A stretch of DNA of 64,000 bases from contig NC_036455.1 of assembly GCF_002775205.1 (NCBI RefSeq), forward strand, positions 93,501 through 157,500. The letters run 5' to 3'. Positions 49,401 to 60,727 of the stretch are shown here, one piece after another (the stretch's first letter is position 1; the number at the start of each line of letters is the position of its first letter). The notes below the pieces were generated by a model. That model was not told the DNA's origin. It made no database searches and saw only the letters and a program-made list of their open reading frames with translations. The translations under genes and the position numbers were made by a program. The DNA is from Xiphophorus maculatus. Its lineage: Eukaryota; Chordata; Actinopteri; Cyprinodontiformes; Poeciliidae.

Positions 49401-49932
49401 GTTTCATCTAAGCTAACGTTGGGCAACATGCGTGACTCCACTGTGAGACTATCTCAGCCCTCAGCAGCTGTCAGCGCCCTGGAAGCAACGTGTCCGGGCG
49501 CATAGCTGCGGCGCAACAAGTTGTGAGATTGCAGCAGAAGCCAGTGGCAGATATAAGCAGTGCCTCCTTATCAAAACATAAACAACCCATGACCAGAGGC
49601 AGATATATCGCTGTTGTGAAAGACAAGCCGCTGAGGCGCACAGTGGCTGATTTAACCAGCCTGTGCCATGTAAAAAAAAAAAAAAACAAAAAAAACAAAA
49701 AAAAAAAACGGCGCTGTTTTTACATGTTGGATAGTACGCGGAGCTGAAGTGAAGCTGTACTTACAAATCCATAACCTCTTGACTTGCCGGTCTGTCTGTC
49801 GGTGATCACCACAGCCTCTTCGATCTCGCCAAAAACCTCAAAATATTTCCTGAGACTTGAGTCCGTGGTGTGGTAAGGAAGACCCCCGACAAAGATCTTC
49901 GTGTAGGTCGTGTCCTTTTGCGTGGTGTGCAT
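40486..49932 (-). CDS. rbm24: RNA-binding protein 24, 4 exons
   Basis: RBM24 controls muscle-specific splicing and mRNA stability through one RRM that prefers GUGUG-type RNA. Exons, 5' to 3': 49932-49765, 46575-46452, 46324-46270, 40843-40486, giving 234 aa (human 236). The start [18 protein letters not shown] is identical to the vertebrate protein. The RRM covers residues 11-88, with RNP2 IFVGGL and RNP1 KSRGYGFV split across the exon 1/2 junction. After [14 protein letters not shown] comes the C-terminal Ala/Tyr/Gln-rich region ([35 protein letters not shown]) ending QLQADRMQ. Fish carry rbm24a and rbm24b; I cannot say which this is. Introns are long (3.2 kb, 0.13 kb and 5.4 kb). A short upstream ORF (ATG then eight codons) lies about 130 bases before the start on the sense strand. 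Confidence 0.95.
40844..45214. other. rbm24 intron 3, 5' repeat-poor portion
   Basis: No coding region supported. Contains an AT microsatellite at 43045-43069, A-rich decayed sequence at 42570-42800 and otherwise unique-looking DNA. The 42080-42540 segment is GC-richer than its surroundings and might be regulatory, but that is only a guess. Confidence 0.35.
43045..43069. repeat. (TA)n microsatellite
   Basis: A TATATATATATA run with a single interrupting C in rbm24 intron 3. Confidence 0.8.
45215..46150 (-). mobile_element. Decayed Tc1-like transposon in rbm24 intron 3
   Basis: Both ends and the interior of the Tc1-like family are present in reverse orientation: 'tttacgttttgtgatgctac', 'gataatttt..aaagatacatgg'-like left part, 'catactttgactggaccatt', 'ttcaggatttagctccatct', 'gggcctcctggctgcttcta', 'aaagagggctgactacaaat' and 'gaaaaccatttatcc'. 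Many stops. It ends about 120 bases from rbm24 exon 3. Confidence 0.7.
47795..47905 (-). mobile_element. Small Tc1-like fragment in rbm24 intron 1
   Basis: 'ttatttaagtctatactttg' and 'actagaccactccaaca' match the internal segment of the Tc1-like family seen at 15916-16945. Confidence 0.45.
48090..48800 (-). mobile_element. Decayed Tc1-like transposon, second family
   Basis: A different Tc1-like family from the others. The plus strand has 'cctaaaagtcttggggattg', 'ttgtccagtttctctttcct', 'gcgaggcctgcagagcttta', 'catttgtggataatagccct', 'cactgtggttctctggagtc' and 'ctttgtttctcatgggttat'. On the minus strand the peptide [19 protein letters not shown] at about 48575-48632 is the helix-turn-helix DNA-binding region of the transposase. 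Stops and indels break the rest. It lies inside rbm24 intron 1. Confidence 0.75.
49672..49708. repeat. A-rich run, U-rich in rbm24 intron 1
   Basis: Thirty-seven bases of A with two interrupting C bases on the plus strand. In the rbm24 sense direction this is a U-rich tract with single G breaks, starting about 55 bases after the exon 1 donor. Confidence 0.8.
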
Positions 49933-50284
49933 CGTTAGTGCCAAAACAAATATTAAAAAATAAATAAATACAGTAAACGGAAACTGTTTAAAAAAACAAA
50001 AAACAAAGGCAATCTAGTGCAAAGTGTCCTTATCAACTATTCTTTGGGTGAGAAAAAAACATGGAGGAGACCAGCAAAAAGTTGTCGACAGTGATGGAGC
50101 CTGGAGGTAGATTTATTCTGACCGCGGTCAAGAGGGCAGAAACATGGAGCGGATTGTCCCAGAGATGAGCATCAGGTGCTTCCAGCTCTCCTTCAACAAC
50201 TCTGCTGTCTAACTTAATAGGTTTGGGGCCCATTCCTAACAGCGTCGCCTCTAACTCCACCCAGCTGCTCAGCGGACCGCCCCA

Positions 50285-50344
50285 TACACACACACACACA
50301 CACACACGCACACACACGTACACACACACACACACATACACACA

Positions 50345-50376
<32 letters not shown>
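50285..50376. repeat. (CA)n microsatellite, (GU)n in rbm24 sense
   Basis: About 92 bases of interrupted CA repeat, 350-440 bases upstream of the rbm24 ATG. On the rbm24 sense strand it reads TGTGTG. Whether it is transcribed is unknown. Confidence 0.9.
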
Positions 50377-50874
50377 GGAGCGCACTAACAGCTGGACAGC
50401 CTGGGTAAAGCTCCAGAGGTGTCCTTTCAGTAACTGTTACATTTTATGTCAATTTTTATATTCTTGTTCTTATGTTTATGTCTTTGTGGAATATAAAATG
50501 TCTATGTAAAATGTTTATGTCATAAAATAGGTGCTATATGAATACATTTTCACTTACTTGACCACAGCTTGAAGTTTTTGTTGCTTCTGGTTATTTTAGG
50601 CTTCTTTTTTTTTAGATTAAGTAGGCAGGTGAAGCACCAAAAATCTTTCTTTTGCAGGGTTTTCTGCTCTGGCTGTCTTAATTTTCATTATTTTATGACG
50701 TTAAGATAATTTTACAGTGAATATATAACTCTTGTACATGTATTTCAAATGTAGTCACAAACAGAAGAAATGCCATTTCCTGTAGAGCCTGATGAGGAAC
50801 CTACCTTGACGCAGCCAAACATGAATAATTCATATCGAAGCTTCTTTGTATACTTTTCTCCCTCTCAATGCAGT

Positions 50875-51500
50875 TCTTATCAAAAGTATTCCAAGCTTGT
50901 TTTTATTTATTTATTTACATTTTGTCACATCAAAATGTTAAAACTTTAATGTATTGCAGTGGGATTTTATGTGACAGAGCAACAAAGAGTGATAGTTGCA
51001 AAGTGAAAGGAAAATTTCACATCGTTTTTATTTCTGAAAGAACTTTTTGCCAGACAATTTTATGAAACATAGATCAAGATTGGTCATGTTGAACAAAGAG
51101 TGTCTGTAAGCATCAATTTTCAAGTCTTGCCACTAAATAATATTAATTGTATTGGACTTTGAGTGGGCCGTTCTTTATGATTTAATTTAAATAATTCATT
51201 GTAGTTCTGGCTGCATTTTTACAGACATTGTCATATTGGAAGGTGGATCTCTGACCCAATCTCAGAACATAATGCTGCCTCCACCATGTTTCACCTGGAG
51301 CACGGTGTGTCCATGTTGTATGTAATCGCCAACGTTCAATTTCCCTCTCAACTAAAAAGATTTGACAACAATGTATATTTCTTGTGGTTGACTATCACTT
51401 AAAATGTGAATGTAATCCTTAGATAATAGTGGTTTATGGTTGTAATATGGCAAAACATGGAGCCTTTCATGGCTCATGGATACTTTTGCAGGTACCTGCC
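50875..51500 (-). mobile_element. Decayed Tc1-like transposon between rbm24 and stmnd1
   Basis: Reverse-oriented family landmarks: 'attttgtcacatcaaaatgt', 'gtgggattttatgtgacaga', 'ttggactttgagtgggccgt', 'cataatgctgcctccaccat', 'ggttgtaatatggcaaaaca' and 'catggatacttttgcaggta'. No intact frame. Bases 51500-52589 beyond it hold no gene I can support. Confidence 0.65.
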
Positions 51501-52589
51501 TCTGTTTCTACCAGGGGGAAAGTAAAGGTAGTATTTAGATCACGTCATTACCGATTACAAAAGCAGGACATGCTAACAATGCTTCAGTTTTTCTTCTTTC
51601 AGGTTATTTATCCTTAACATACATATGTATCAGTTTATCTAATAGTATCACAGGAGCCTGCAGCCATTGTCACATCCATCTGAGTATAAGCTGTTCCTTT
51701 AAAGATCCTCCACGTTTCAGTGAAATGCAACCTGATGCAGCTCCTTACTACTGGCTCTGTTTTATTAATGCAACCACACGCCTTTTAATGTCCATAGAGA
51801 ATCGTGAATAAAATGAGGGGAGGGGGCTGTTTCAAGTTTCTTCAGCTTGACAATGGGGGTCCGGTTAGGTTGCATACCCTTATTGTAAAGCTGCATGCTC
51901 ATCTAAATCAGCTCTTTCTTAAACAACATGGAGCCCCATTTAAAGAGTTGATTTAGACAAACAGCTTTAATTTAGGCTGACTCTCTTGATGGATTTAACT
52001 CTACAAGGATCATAGTTTTAACATATTGATTCAGAGCTTAATTAGCTTCAAGATTAAGTAAACAATACAAAATTCCCCATGGTAAAAAACAATCAGAGAT
52101 TTGGGTTTATTGAGTTTAATCACGACAAACAGAAGTGGGAAGCTTGAAACTCGAAATCTCTTCTTCATCCGTTTGGACACAACCCCTCCTGTCGAGTCCT
52201 TCAAAGCTAAAATGTAAAAATATGTTTTTATTCCTGAAACTATTAATGAAGCACTCTTTGATTTGTTTTTCCTGAAAAATCGGAATATTTAGACTCATAG
52301 CTATTCTGTATGCTTACTAGAATACTTCAGAAATAAACCTTATATCTTCTGAGATTAAAATCCCCCCTTTTTATAGTTTATTTTACAGATTCAATGGCAT
52401 TATTTAAGTGAGTAGAAAACATGCATTACTCACTGAAACGACGCCATCTTGTGTTGAACAAAAAGTCTGCTCTATTTCTACCTCTTTCTAAAAAGTCAAC
52501 GAAACTCTAACAAGAGCTCATTCAGTTTTTAAGGTGAGCTCAACATTACAGTTCAGTAAAAACAGAGTTCATTTGCCCTTTTACATTTG

Positions 52590-52595
52590 TTTAAT
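52590..52595 (-). terminator. Candidate stmnd1 poly(A) signal
   Basis: ATTAAA on the minus strand, about 110 bases after the stmnd1 stop. Confidence 0.4.
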
Positions 52596-52706
52596 AAGAT
52601 CCATGAGGCCAACAACATCTTCTGTGAATGTGCAAAATGAAATCCTTTGGCTGCCTTCCTCTCCTCTCCTATAAAGCGCTGATTAGAGGCTCCGTTATGT
52701 GATAAA

Positions 52707-55700
52707 CTAAAACATTTCGTCCTTGTCCTCGGCACGTTGAAAGCTGGAGTCACTCTCCAGTTCCTCTAAAGAATCGAGGAGCTCGCCCGGCCTCAGCTCC
52801 TCCACCGGAGTCAGCTCCTCTTCCTCCATCCCACCTCTCTCCAGGTGATCTCCTTCCTCTCCCATCTCCTCCCTTCCTTGCCTCGTTTTTCCCCCCTCGT
52901 GTTTTTCCTCCGGCCACTCCCTGCTGTCTCCTTCAGCCCCTTTGACCCACTCTCCTCCCAGGGCTCCTTTGCGTGGGGCCTGGCCGTGGAGCGCAGAAGC
53001 TGGAGACGCTGCCCTGGCTGCTGGGAGATGTAGCGACTCCACAGGACTCAAGGTCGAGTCTGTTTCCTCCTCGCCGCTGGAGACGGGAGCCGGTCGTCGA
53101 CCTTGCGACGTGTTTGTCCTTAAACGGTTCTTCATTTCTTCTTGCTTCATCTAAAAGACGATGGAAGGAACAGATAGTCATGTGAGCGAGAAATGAGACA
53201 AATGAACGTTTCCATGTTTTTTAAAACCACAAATTTCGACGTAATTTATGAAATGGCAGGAAAAGGATACATTGCTGATTTTTTTTCCCTTACAAATAAA
53301 AATTTTAAAAGTGTGGCCTCAGTTTTTAAACACCCCCCTTTATGCTGACACCACTAAAAAAAGAGCAACATTACTGAGCAACGGAAAGTTGTGGAAAAGT
53401 TTAAAGTAGAGTTGAGTTCAGGGTTTGTACGCGCTTCCCACAGTAAAATTCAAGCACTTTTTAAGCATTTTCAAGGTACGTTTTCAAATTTTGAAGATAA
53501 AAGCAATGCAAATGAACTAAAAATAGACTATTTCAATTCACAATTATGACATAATTTACTACCACAGTGATAACTTGTGGTAGTATTCTATATTCTACAG
53601 TAAGGACAAAGTACACTAAAATACAGTAAAATGTTATGTTTTGAAATGTCTCTCTTATAAACTGCTCTGATAAAGTTACAATAAAATCTCTAAAGAGTTT
53701 TCTCAATACATTTTCTGGCATTTAGCAAATAGGAATCATTTTGGTGATTCTAACTGACCTGAAACAAGATCAATTTTGTCAAATTTAACTTCAGACAGAG
53801 AGACAAAATATGTATTTTAAAGCTGAATTAAAGCTTTTTGTTATCTTCAAGTAACTTGTTTCAACTTTAAATAACACCCTCCGATTTACATTTGCCAAAC
53901 TCTGCAGTTTGAGTACCAAGAACTTTTAAGGATTTTCCAAATCTTCCAAACACCTACTTGAAAATTCAAGCATTGTCAAGGATTTCAAGCACTTTACAAA
54001 CCCTAGAGGCTACGCAACAATATTCTAGGATTTCAAAATCCAACAGAAAGAAGTGAAGCCAGTCTATAGAAGTGCAATGCTATAGAATGTACTCCTTTTA
54101 GCCGGGGTAAAAGGTCATATGTATTGAGTATTGCCTCAGAGGGACTCAAAACGAAGGCATGCAACACTTTCTCATAATTATTAGTGAAATCTTTCTTAAA
54201 GCCATCTACCCTTTTTCTGACATTTCACAAACATGAGTTCCATAGCAACCCTATAAATCAGGTTTGTGGTTGTAATGTGTGAGGAGCACAAGACATTAAC
54301 ATTGACCCAAAAACTCCACCTTGCGTCTCTCCTCAGCCAGCCTCATTTTTTCATCAAACTCTTCTCTGCTGTGGCTTTGAACCTTTTTGGCCTTCAGTGA
54401 CTCCAACCTGGCAGGAAGTCTTCTAGTGACGCGTCTGGATTCGTGCTAATAAGACAAAACACACATTTTCACTAGAATTACTTTTGCTGCAACAACTGAA
54501 ATGCAGTTTACCGGTTTATTTCAAATGCTGTGCCTCCTTCTACACTCAAGACATGTCACAGCGTTTAAAGTGATGTTGCTGACAAACGTTTTGTTGCATT
54601 CAGGAACAATGACATTATGTCCAACTCTAGTTCCTAAAGTTTTGTAAATGAAGGCAAGTCTTCACAGGCTATTTTGCACCTCGAATGCGGGATTTCTAAA
54701 TTGTATTAACTCAAAATGTACTTAATCCTGGCCTTCATTCACTTTCTTTTATTTTATCCTGCAGAATTGATCTTGATTATAAAGTTGGACCTGTTCATAG
54801 ACATGATGAAGGTTATAAGTAATTGGAATAAAAGCAGGAAAAATGTAACTTTTAAAGTGTGGCGTGACTCTGCGACATACTGGTTAAGTTTAGCATAAAA
54901 AATATATTGCCCTGACATAACAAAAGACACTTAAAACTTAAGTATTTGATTATTTTTTTAACACCTTATTAATTAATTACAACATGTCTGATGAGATATG
55001 ACACACTTCCTACCTCCTGTTAAAAGGAATTTAACATTAAATAAGTAATTATATAAGATTATACAAAACACTAACGTATAAGTTTAACAATATATGATGG
55101 TTCTGTTTTGAATTTTGACTGGAATTTGAGATAAATTTGAGATGTTTCTGCTTTTGCCTGTATTTTAAAGGGCTGTTCACTGAACTCAGTTGAAACTCTT
55201 TGGGACAATAAAAATCTAAAAATATCATATGACATCAAATGAGTAGGAAATTCTCAAAACTGACCAATGTTTAAGCTCAAGACGTATCAAAGATAAATTC
55301 CAGTTCTAACATTAAAACAGGTACTGGTTGATCGTTTCAGCCACAGAAAGTGAGGCTCCCACCATGATGCAGTAGGCAGCTCCACTGTCTTTCTCCTGTA
55401 TTTGTCCCACTGGGATGATGCCCTGACTCCACAGCTCTTCCAGTATCTCCATGGACTTGAGACGCCCCTGGGCTGTGACGTCATCCTGCAGCAAGTCCGA
55501 CTCAGCATCTGAAGTAAAATCAATTCGAAGAGTAATTTTTTTTTGCCCCCTTTCATGCAACATGATGAGTTTTTTTTTTTGTTGTTGTTAGCTAGTTTGC
55601 AAGTGAAACTCACCATTTGGTGCAACACATTCCATGAGGCTCTCTGACGGTAGAGGAGGGATTTTATTTGGTAATCCTCCAGGTAACACCAGATGGTCTC

Positions 55701-56497
55701 TGTTTTCCATCATGACCCCGCTGTCCGTTGTGCCCTTTGACCTGGCTGAGTCGCCACGTCCGCTGGATTTAGATCCTGCTTCATCCTGATACAAAAGGAG
55801 AGACGGAGAGAAAATTACGACTCAGACCTTTACAAAGTAGTCGTTATACTTTCTGAATGTTTTTACTGATGCTGTCATGAACCAATGAAAGTGTTAAGAT
55901 TAATAAAGATCAGAAAATGTTTTATTAGTCCCACAAGTGGGAAATTTAAGTGGACAGAACAAAATAAAAGTAACATAAATTAAAAACAACAGAATAAAAA
56001 ACAGTACAGTGTAGAAAGAACACCATATAAGTAAAACTAGAAATATAAGTACAACTACGTCAATATATACTGTATATTATATTATACAGTTGAAATATAA
56101 GTGCATATATATATATATATATATATATTTACAAACATTTACATGCACATATGCCTATACATACTTACAGTACATATACATATGTACATGCACCCACAGA
56201 CATGTATATGTAAACGTAAATACAAAAAATAAATGATGATAATTTACATATATAAATGTGCATAACTCAACTGAAACAAGAGGAATTCATTTCAACAGAA
56301 ACAAGTTAATTCAAACACCTTAATCAATCCGCAAAAAAATAACAAAAAAATATAATACAAAGGTGAGCCAGTGATGTTGTTTTGTTTTTAGATAACATAA
56401 GCAAAGTCAGAGTAATTATGTTCGTTTTGTTTTTTAAGTTTAAACAACTTATCAGATTTTACAGTGTAAGCTGGGCGACTTTTAAGTGAGCACAGCC

Positions 56498-56590
<93 letters not shown>

Positions 56591-56789
56591 TATTTATTTA
56601 CTCCAACAGCTGGCACCCAACAATTCAACTCAAACGACTGACAGTTTCAAACACCTCTGCAGGTAAACAGCGGCTACTTTCTCCAGAGTTTGAGCCACTT
56701 AACGCAGGTGGAAACGCCGAGCATACCTCGTCGCGGCTCGCCTCCGCCAGCGGGTGAACCACGACGCCCGTGGAGCTTGAACATCCCAT
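52707..56789 (-). CDS. stmnd1: Stathmin domain-containing protein 1, 5 exons
   Basis: Stathmin-family proteins bind tubulin; the role of STMND1 itself is little known. Exons, 5' to 3': 56789-56727, 55785-55614, 55508-55363, 54445-54320, 53150-52707, giving 316 aa (human 276). The N terminus MGCSSSTG has a Gly2 myristoylation and Cys3 palmitoylation pattern, so membrane attachment is likely. The stathmin-like region runs over residues ~95-185: SMEILEELWSQGIIP, then RLPARLESLKAKK, EEFDEKMRLAEERRK and MKQEEMKNRLRTN, the charged helix that would contact tubulin. The C-terminal 130 residues are acidic and low complexity (VEELRPGELLDSLEELESD). The end of exon 3 is the weakest call: donor ATG|GTGGGA was chosen because it keeps phase and the later frame ends at a stop near 55312. 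Its place next to rbm24 matches human 6p22.3. Confidence 0.85.
53419..54005. mobile_element. MITE with CAGGGTTTGTA ends in stmnd1 intron 4
   Basis: The left end CAGGGTTTGTACGC and right end (reverse complement CTAGGGTTTGTAAAG) form short inverted repeats. Inside, 'aaattcaagcact' and its relatives recur near both ends. This resembles a common fish hAT-type MITE. No clean 8-bp target duplication was found. Confidence 0.55.
54090..54290 (-). mobile_element. Tc1-like end fragment in stmnd1 intron 4
   Basis: 'tgcctcagagggactcaaaa', 'catgcaacactttctcataa' and 'ggtttgtggttgtaatgtgt' are the terminal part of the Tc1-like family. Confidence 0.5.
55915..56065. repeat. LINE/SINE-tail-like repeat in stmnd1 intron 1
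   Basis: 'tttattagtcccacaagtgg' followed by 'gaaattt' and an A-rich stretch resembles the 3' tail of abundant fish LINE-derived repeats ('tttattgatcccac..ggaaatt' type). A TA microsatellite follows at about 56106-56129. Confidence 0.45.
56500..56591. repeat. (ATT)n microsatellite, ~92 bp
   Basis: About 30 perfect ATT units in stmnd1 intron 1, 136 bases from the exon 1 donor. Confidence 0.95.
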
Positions 56790-57726
56790 CTTTGGCAGGT
56801 CAAAAAGCGGACGGATGAGAAATGCGTCGCGTTTTTACCCCTGCAGTTTGTATACAATTACCCGTCGTGCATACTTTCACACAGTCTCTGTCTCCATGGC
56901 CCCGACCCGTTGCTAGGGCCCGTTGCTACAATAAATCTGACCCGGTTGATACCCAGGAACAAACAGAGAGCGACCAGCGAAAACATCTCTGGAGATGGGT
57001 TACACTTAATTACTGCAGGTCACACCTCTACGGAGGTCAAACAGAGAGGAATCTTGTTTCCTGAAAAATAAAGGTTTTAGCTGAAAAATAAAATAAAATA
57101 AGTGGAAACAGCATGTTGATATTTGAATGTTGAAAACAAACAAAAACATTAATTTAAAAAAAAAGAAAAAGGATAATTATTACTTGACATTACTCATTAC
57201 TTTGAGATTTTTTGTTTGTTTTAAGGAGGGTGGGGGGAATAGCAGCTACTGTACATTTAGTTTGCATTTATAAATCAGGAAATATCAATGTATTTTAAAG
57301 ATGCTTAAACCTGGATGATAAAATGACTACTCAATGTGCAAAACTTTGCTTCGGTCCCAAATTTCTTCATATATTATAACTGTAGACTCTCAATGATTTA
57401 TTGAATGCTTAATTATCTTGTATTTTTCAAGTAACAGAAGCAAACTAAAGCCAGTTTACATAAAAAAAACAATTCACTTTTATTTGCACATGACTGATGA
57501 GTAATAAAATACAATATGTGAGCATTCTTCACTAATTTGAGAGGCTTGATGAGATTTCAAGACGCTCATGCCCACAGTTTTGCCTCTCAACTTTTTTTTG
57601 TTTCCTTTCCAAATAATCCAAGCAATGCAAATTTAAAAAAAAAAACCCATTAATTTCTCTCTAAACCCCAACAGCTCAATGACGGACACTCAAAGAAAAC
57701 AAGTTCATATAAATAGTGCTAGGCAT

Positions 57727-57732
57727 TTTATT
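57727..57732 (-). terminator. Poly(A) signal of the tektin-family gene
   Basis: AATAAA on the minus strand, 46 bases after the stop codon, implying a very short 3' UTR. The ~940 bases from here to the stmnd1 start hold no gene. Confidence 0.6.
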
Positions 57733-57778
57733 GGCAGTGCCACGTAAATAAGACTATAGGTGGCAGCAGCAGCTGCGT

Positions 57779-60727
57779 CTACTGCATGTCGGGGTGAGGG
57801 CTGGAGCTCTGAGTGATTCTACAAAGCCTGGGTTTGTTACCCAGAACCACAGATGTGTCGACAGCCAGCCGGAAGCTCTGGTGGAGGGCCTGGCACTTCC
57901 GCGCCACGTCAAGCGTTTGAGCATTTTTCAACAGTTTCTCCTCCACAAAGATCAGATGTTTCTGTGCCACGGCCAGGTTCTGCCTGTGAAGGACGGCAAC
58001 AGGAGGGTCAGTCGGCAGAAAGTCGGGTGACAGACGGATTACTGGGGGAGGGAGAGAACTTACTGGGTGAGCTGCAGCACCGACTGAAGACCAGCAAGCA
58101 TCTTTGCCAGGTCCTGTCTCTCCAGAACGAGAGCGTTATGGGGCTAAAAGAAGGACGAGAAAAACCCGGTTATGATTTGTTTCAGCTGTAACAAAAACAA
58201 GAAGAAAAGAAAAATCTAATAATACAACTACAACCCTCAGGCTGCAGCACCTACATTGTCCAGGCAAAGCTCAAATCGGGGTCTCTGGTTGAGGATTTCC
58301 AGAAGGTGGGTGATCTGGTGCAGCCTGGACTCACAGTTCTGAATATGTTGGAGCAGTCTCTGAATGTCTTTGTTCAGATCAGAAATCTCTTGCAGGATCT
58401 GGAGGTTACAGACAAATCAAGGAGTGAAATGACCAAGTTTGAGATGCTGTGAGATTGTGTGAAAAGTTGCAGCATGCTGACCTTCTGTTTCTCTAAGTTC
58501 AGTGAATCCTGGAGCTTGGTCAGCTCCTGGATCTTCCTCCTGATTGCTTCTGCAGTGCTGTTGCGTTGGCGCTCGTAGGCATCTTTCAGCTGTAATCGTC
58601 GGAAAGATGACAGACATTAACATATTTCACTGACCCTAGTACAGCAATTATTTTGGTTATTTTAATGAAGAATATCCAGGATAATAAAATGCGACACTTA
58701 TCAAAGCAATTTCCTAGCCTGTGAACTTGCTTACTGGCAATGGCAATAAAGTGAATACGATTCTCATTAATGTTATATTGTGTGGAGAAATGTTAATTTA
58801 TGTTTAACTTACAGTTAGCATAATTGCTAACATTTATTAAAACCGATTGCCTGCCATGGACTCCAAAGTAGTCGCCATATTTTAAGAACTAACATGGACT
58901 GGGAACGTGGTGATATGCAAACTTGGGATTGCCTGGGAACTTCTCACGTGGACAAGGAAAATGTTTTCTTCACAGAGGTGTTATGGTGGTCAAAGGGGAC
59001 AGAAACAGAGCTATCTGAGCTCAATGACAAGAGGTATGTTGGGAACAGTCACCTACAAAGCATGCTGATGGAGCAACATGCAGTGGGACAGTCTTGGTGC
59101 ATCTCTAATCAATAATTAAGAACTGGAAACTTTGAGCCAACATGATAATGATCAGAAACAAGCAGCAGGACCAAGTATGTTGAGAAAAGGCTTTTTGTAA
59201 ATCCTGGGCACAACTATAATACATCTATTTTGTGTCTCTGCAACTTGCTAAAGAACATTTATCTAAAGATTATTGAGGATGTGTGTCTATATTTCAGCCT
59301 TTGTGCATAAATTTGACCCAATGCATAGATGAAAACGATTGAATATATAAACTTTACTGCCATTTCTCCCTTTAAAAAATGCACAATTTGAAGCCCCGCC
59401 TCCCCCCAAAAAAGAGTAAGACATTTCTGGCTATGATTCATGTATGTAAACTCCTGTCAGTAGCTGTAGATGTGACTTGGTCTTACATTGGCCAGGAGGA
59501 ACATCAGGTTTGCCCTGCAAGCGGACGAGTCCTTCAGCAGGTTTTCAGCTGTCAGCTTCAGGTTTTGGCAGTGAGATAGCCACGTCTCATAGCTCACATG
59601 GTTTGGTTTGATTGAGGGAGCAGGTATGTGAGAGCATGGGGTGTCCACCTCAAAGGTGATACATTTGGTGGTGAGTTTGATGGCTTCGACCTTGTCTTGA
59701 AAATCATGCAGCAGCCGAGAACGGACTGCCTTCAGAGCGCTGCAACAAGGAAAACAGAAGTTAAAGCTAATCTTCCTACTGAAGGTTAACTTGTGCGCCA
59801 GTCTGATTAATTCAGACTTTTCTTTTTATGTCTGACCCTAGCTTGTCGAGTAGGATGAAGATCTGCTTCTGCAGCACCTCTCTGCTCTCGTTGGTCATCT
59901 GCTCCTCTTTCTTCAGCTTGAGGAAGACTGGGTCCTGTCTCATACCCTCCGAGCACAGGCTGCTGCTGAGAGCCACGCAGTCACTCAAAAGCTGACTGTA
60001 CAGCTGTCTCTCCTGGAGACAGTTCTCTGCCGTCTCTTTCGCCTGAGGGCACGATAAATTTTACAAAATAGTCCGCCTTTGTTCTCTGAGAGTTTGATTG
60101 CTGATGCAGGTACCTGCTCCACACAGATGATTTCTCTTTCTATCCGCCGGATTAACTCATAAATATGGGCCTGCCAATGGCTGATCTCCATGTGGCGGGA
60201 TGTGAAATGCCCCATGGTGTCACGAACAGACAAAGGAACCTTCAATGATAAAAGGGAAATACACCTGAAATCAAGAAACCTCCAACAAAAAATATGACCG
60301 GATGAATTATTGAGCTACAGTGTCCCAATAATTTAGTTAAACAAAGGCATTTCAATTTATGCTATCCAACAAAACATCTCAAAATTTAGCAGTTTGGCTC
60401 AGCAGTTGGGCCTTACCCGGGCGATATTATTGCTATGCAGGGAAAAGAAGATTTCATTCAGCTTCACATAGTGGTCCTTCTGAGGTCGTGGTTTGTTGTA
60501 TGACAGACTTATACCGTCAGCCAGAGCAGGGAGAGTCAGTTTACCTTCTGATTCCTGCAGGCAATCCATCTTTGGATTATTTTTCCTGTGACATAAAAAA
60601 AGCAAAAAATGCACCAAAAATAACTTAGTTTTACCTGAAATACTGCCAAGAGAAAATGGTGAATTTGATTAAGATTTTTCAGATTTGATCTGTGAAAAGT
60701 AACACTAAACACGCTTACTTACCACAT
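57779..60727 (-). CDS. Divergent tektin-family protein, 9 coding exons
   Basis: Tektins are coiled-coil filament proteins of the doublet microtubule wall in cilia and sperm tails. Coding exons, 5' to 3': 60727-60723, 60585-60417, 60239-60114, 60042-59837, 59739-59487, 58589-58482, 58398-58255, 58143-58064, 57983-57779, giving 431 aa, the usual tektin length. Most of the protein is predicted coiled coil. The tektin signature nonapeptide RPNVELCRD is replaced by RPRFELCLD near residue 330, matching 6 of 9. QNLAVAQKHLIFVEEKLLKNAQTLD near 370 is the usual late tektin helix, and SYETWLSHCQ near 215 matches the tektin VS.E.W segment. The divergence points to a tektin-like member (tektl1/ccdc105-type) rather than tektin 1-4, but I could not prove this. 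ATG lies in a 17-nt microexon; a second in-frame Met is at 60569. Confidence 0.8.

Noticed and set aside
50033-50371. Open frame beginning with repeated Cys-Val
   Set aside because: This is the translation of the GT microsatellite.
54716-54898. Short plus-strand frame in stmnd1 intron
   Set aside because: No homology recognised and flanked by stops in AT-rich DNA.
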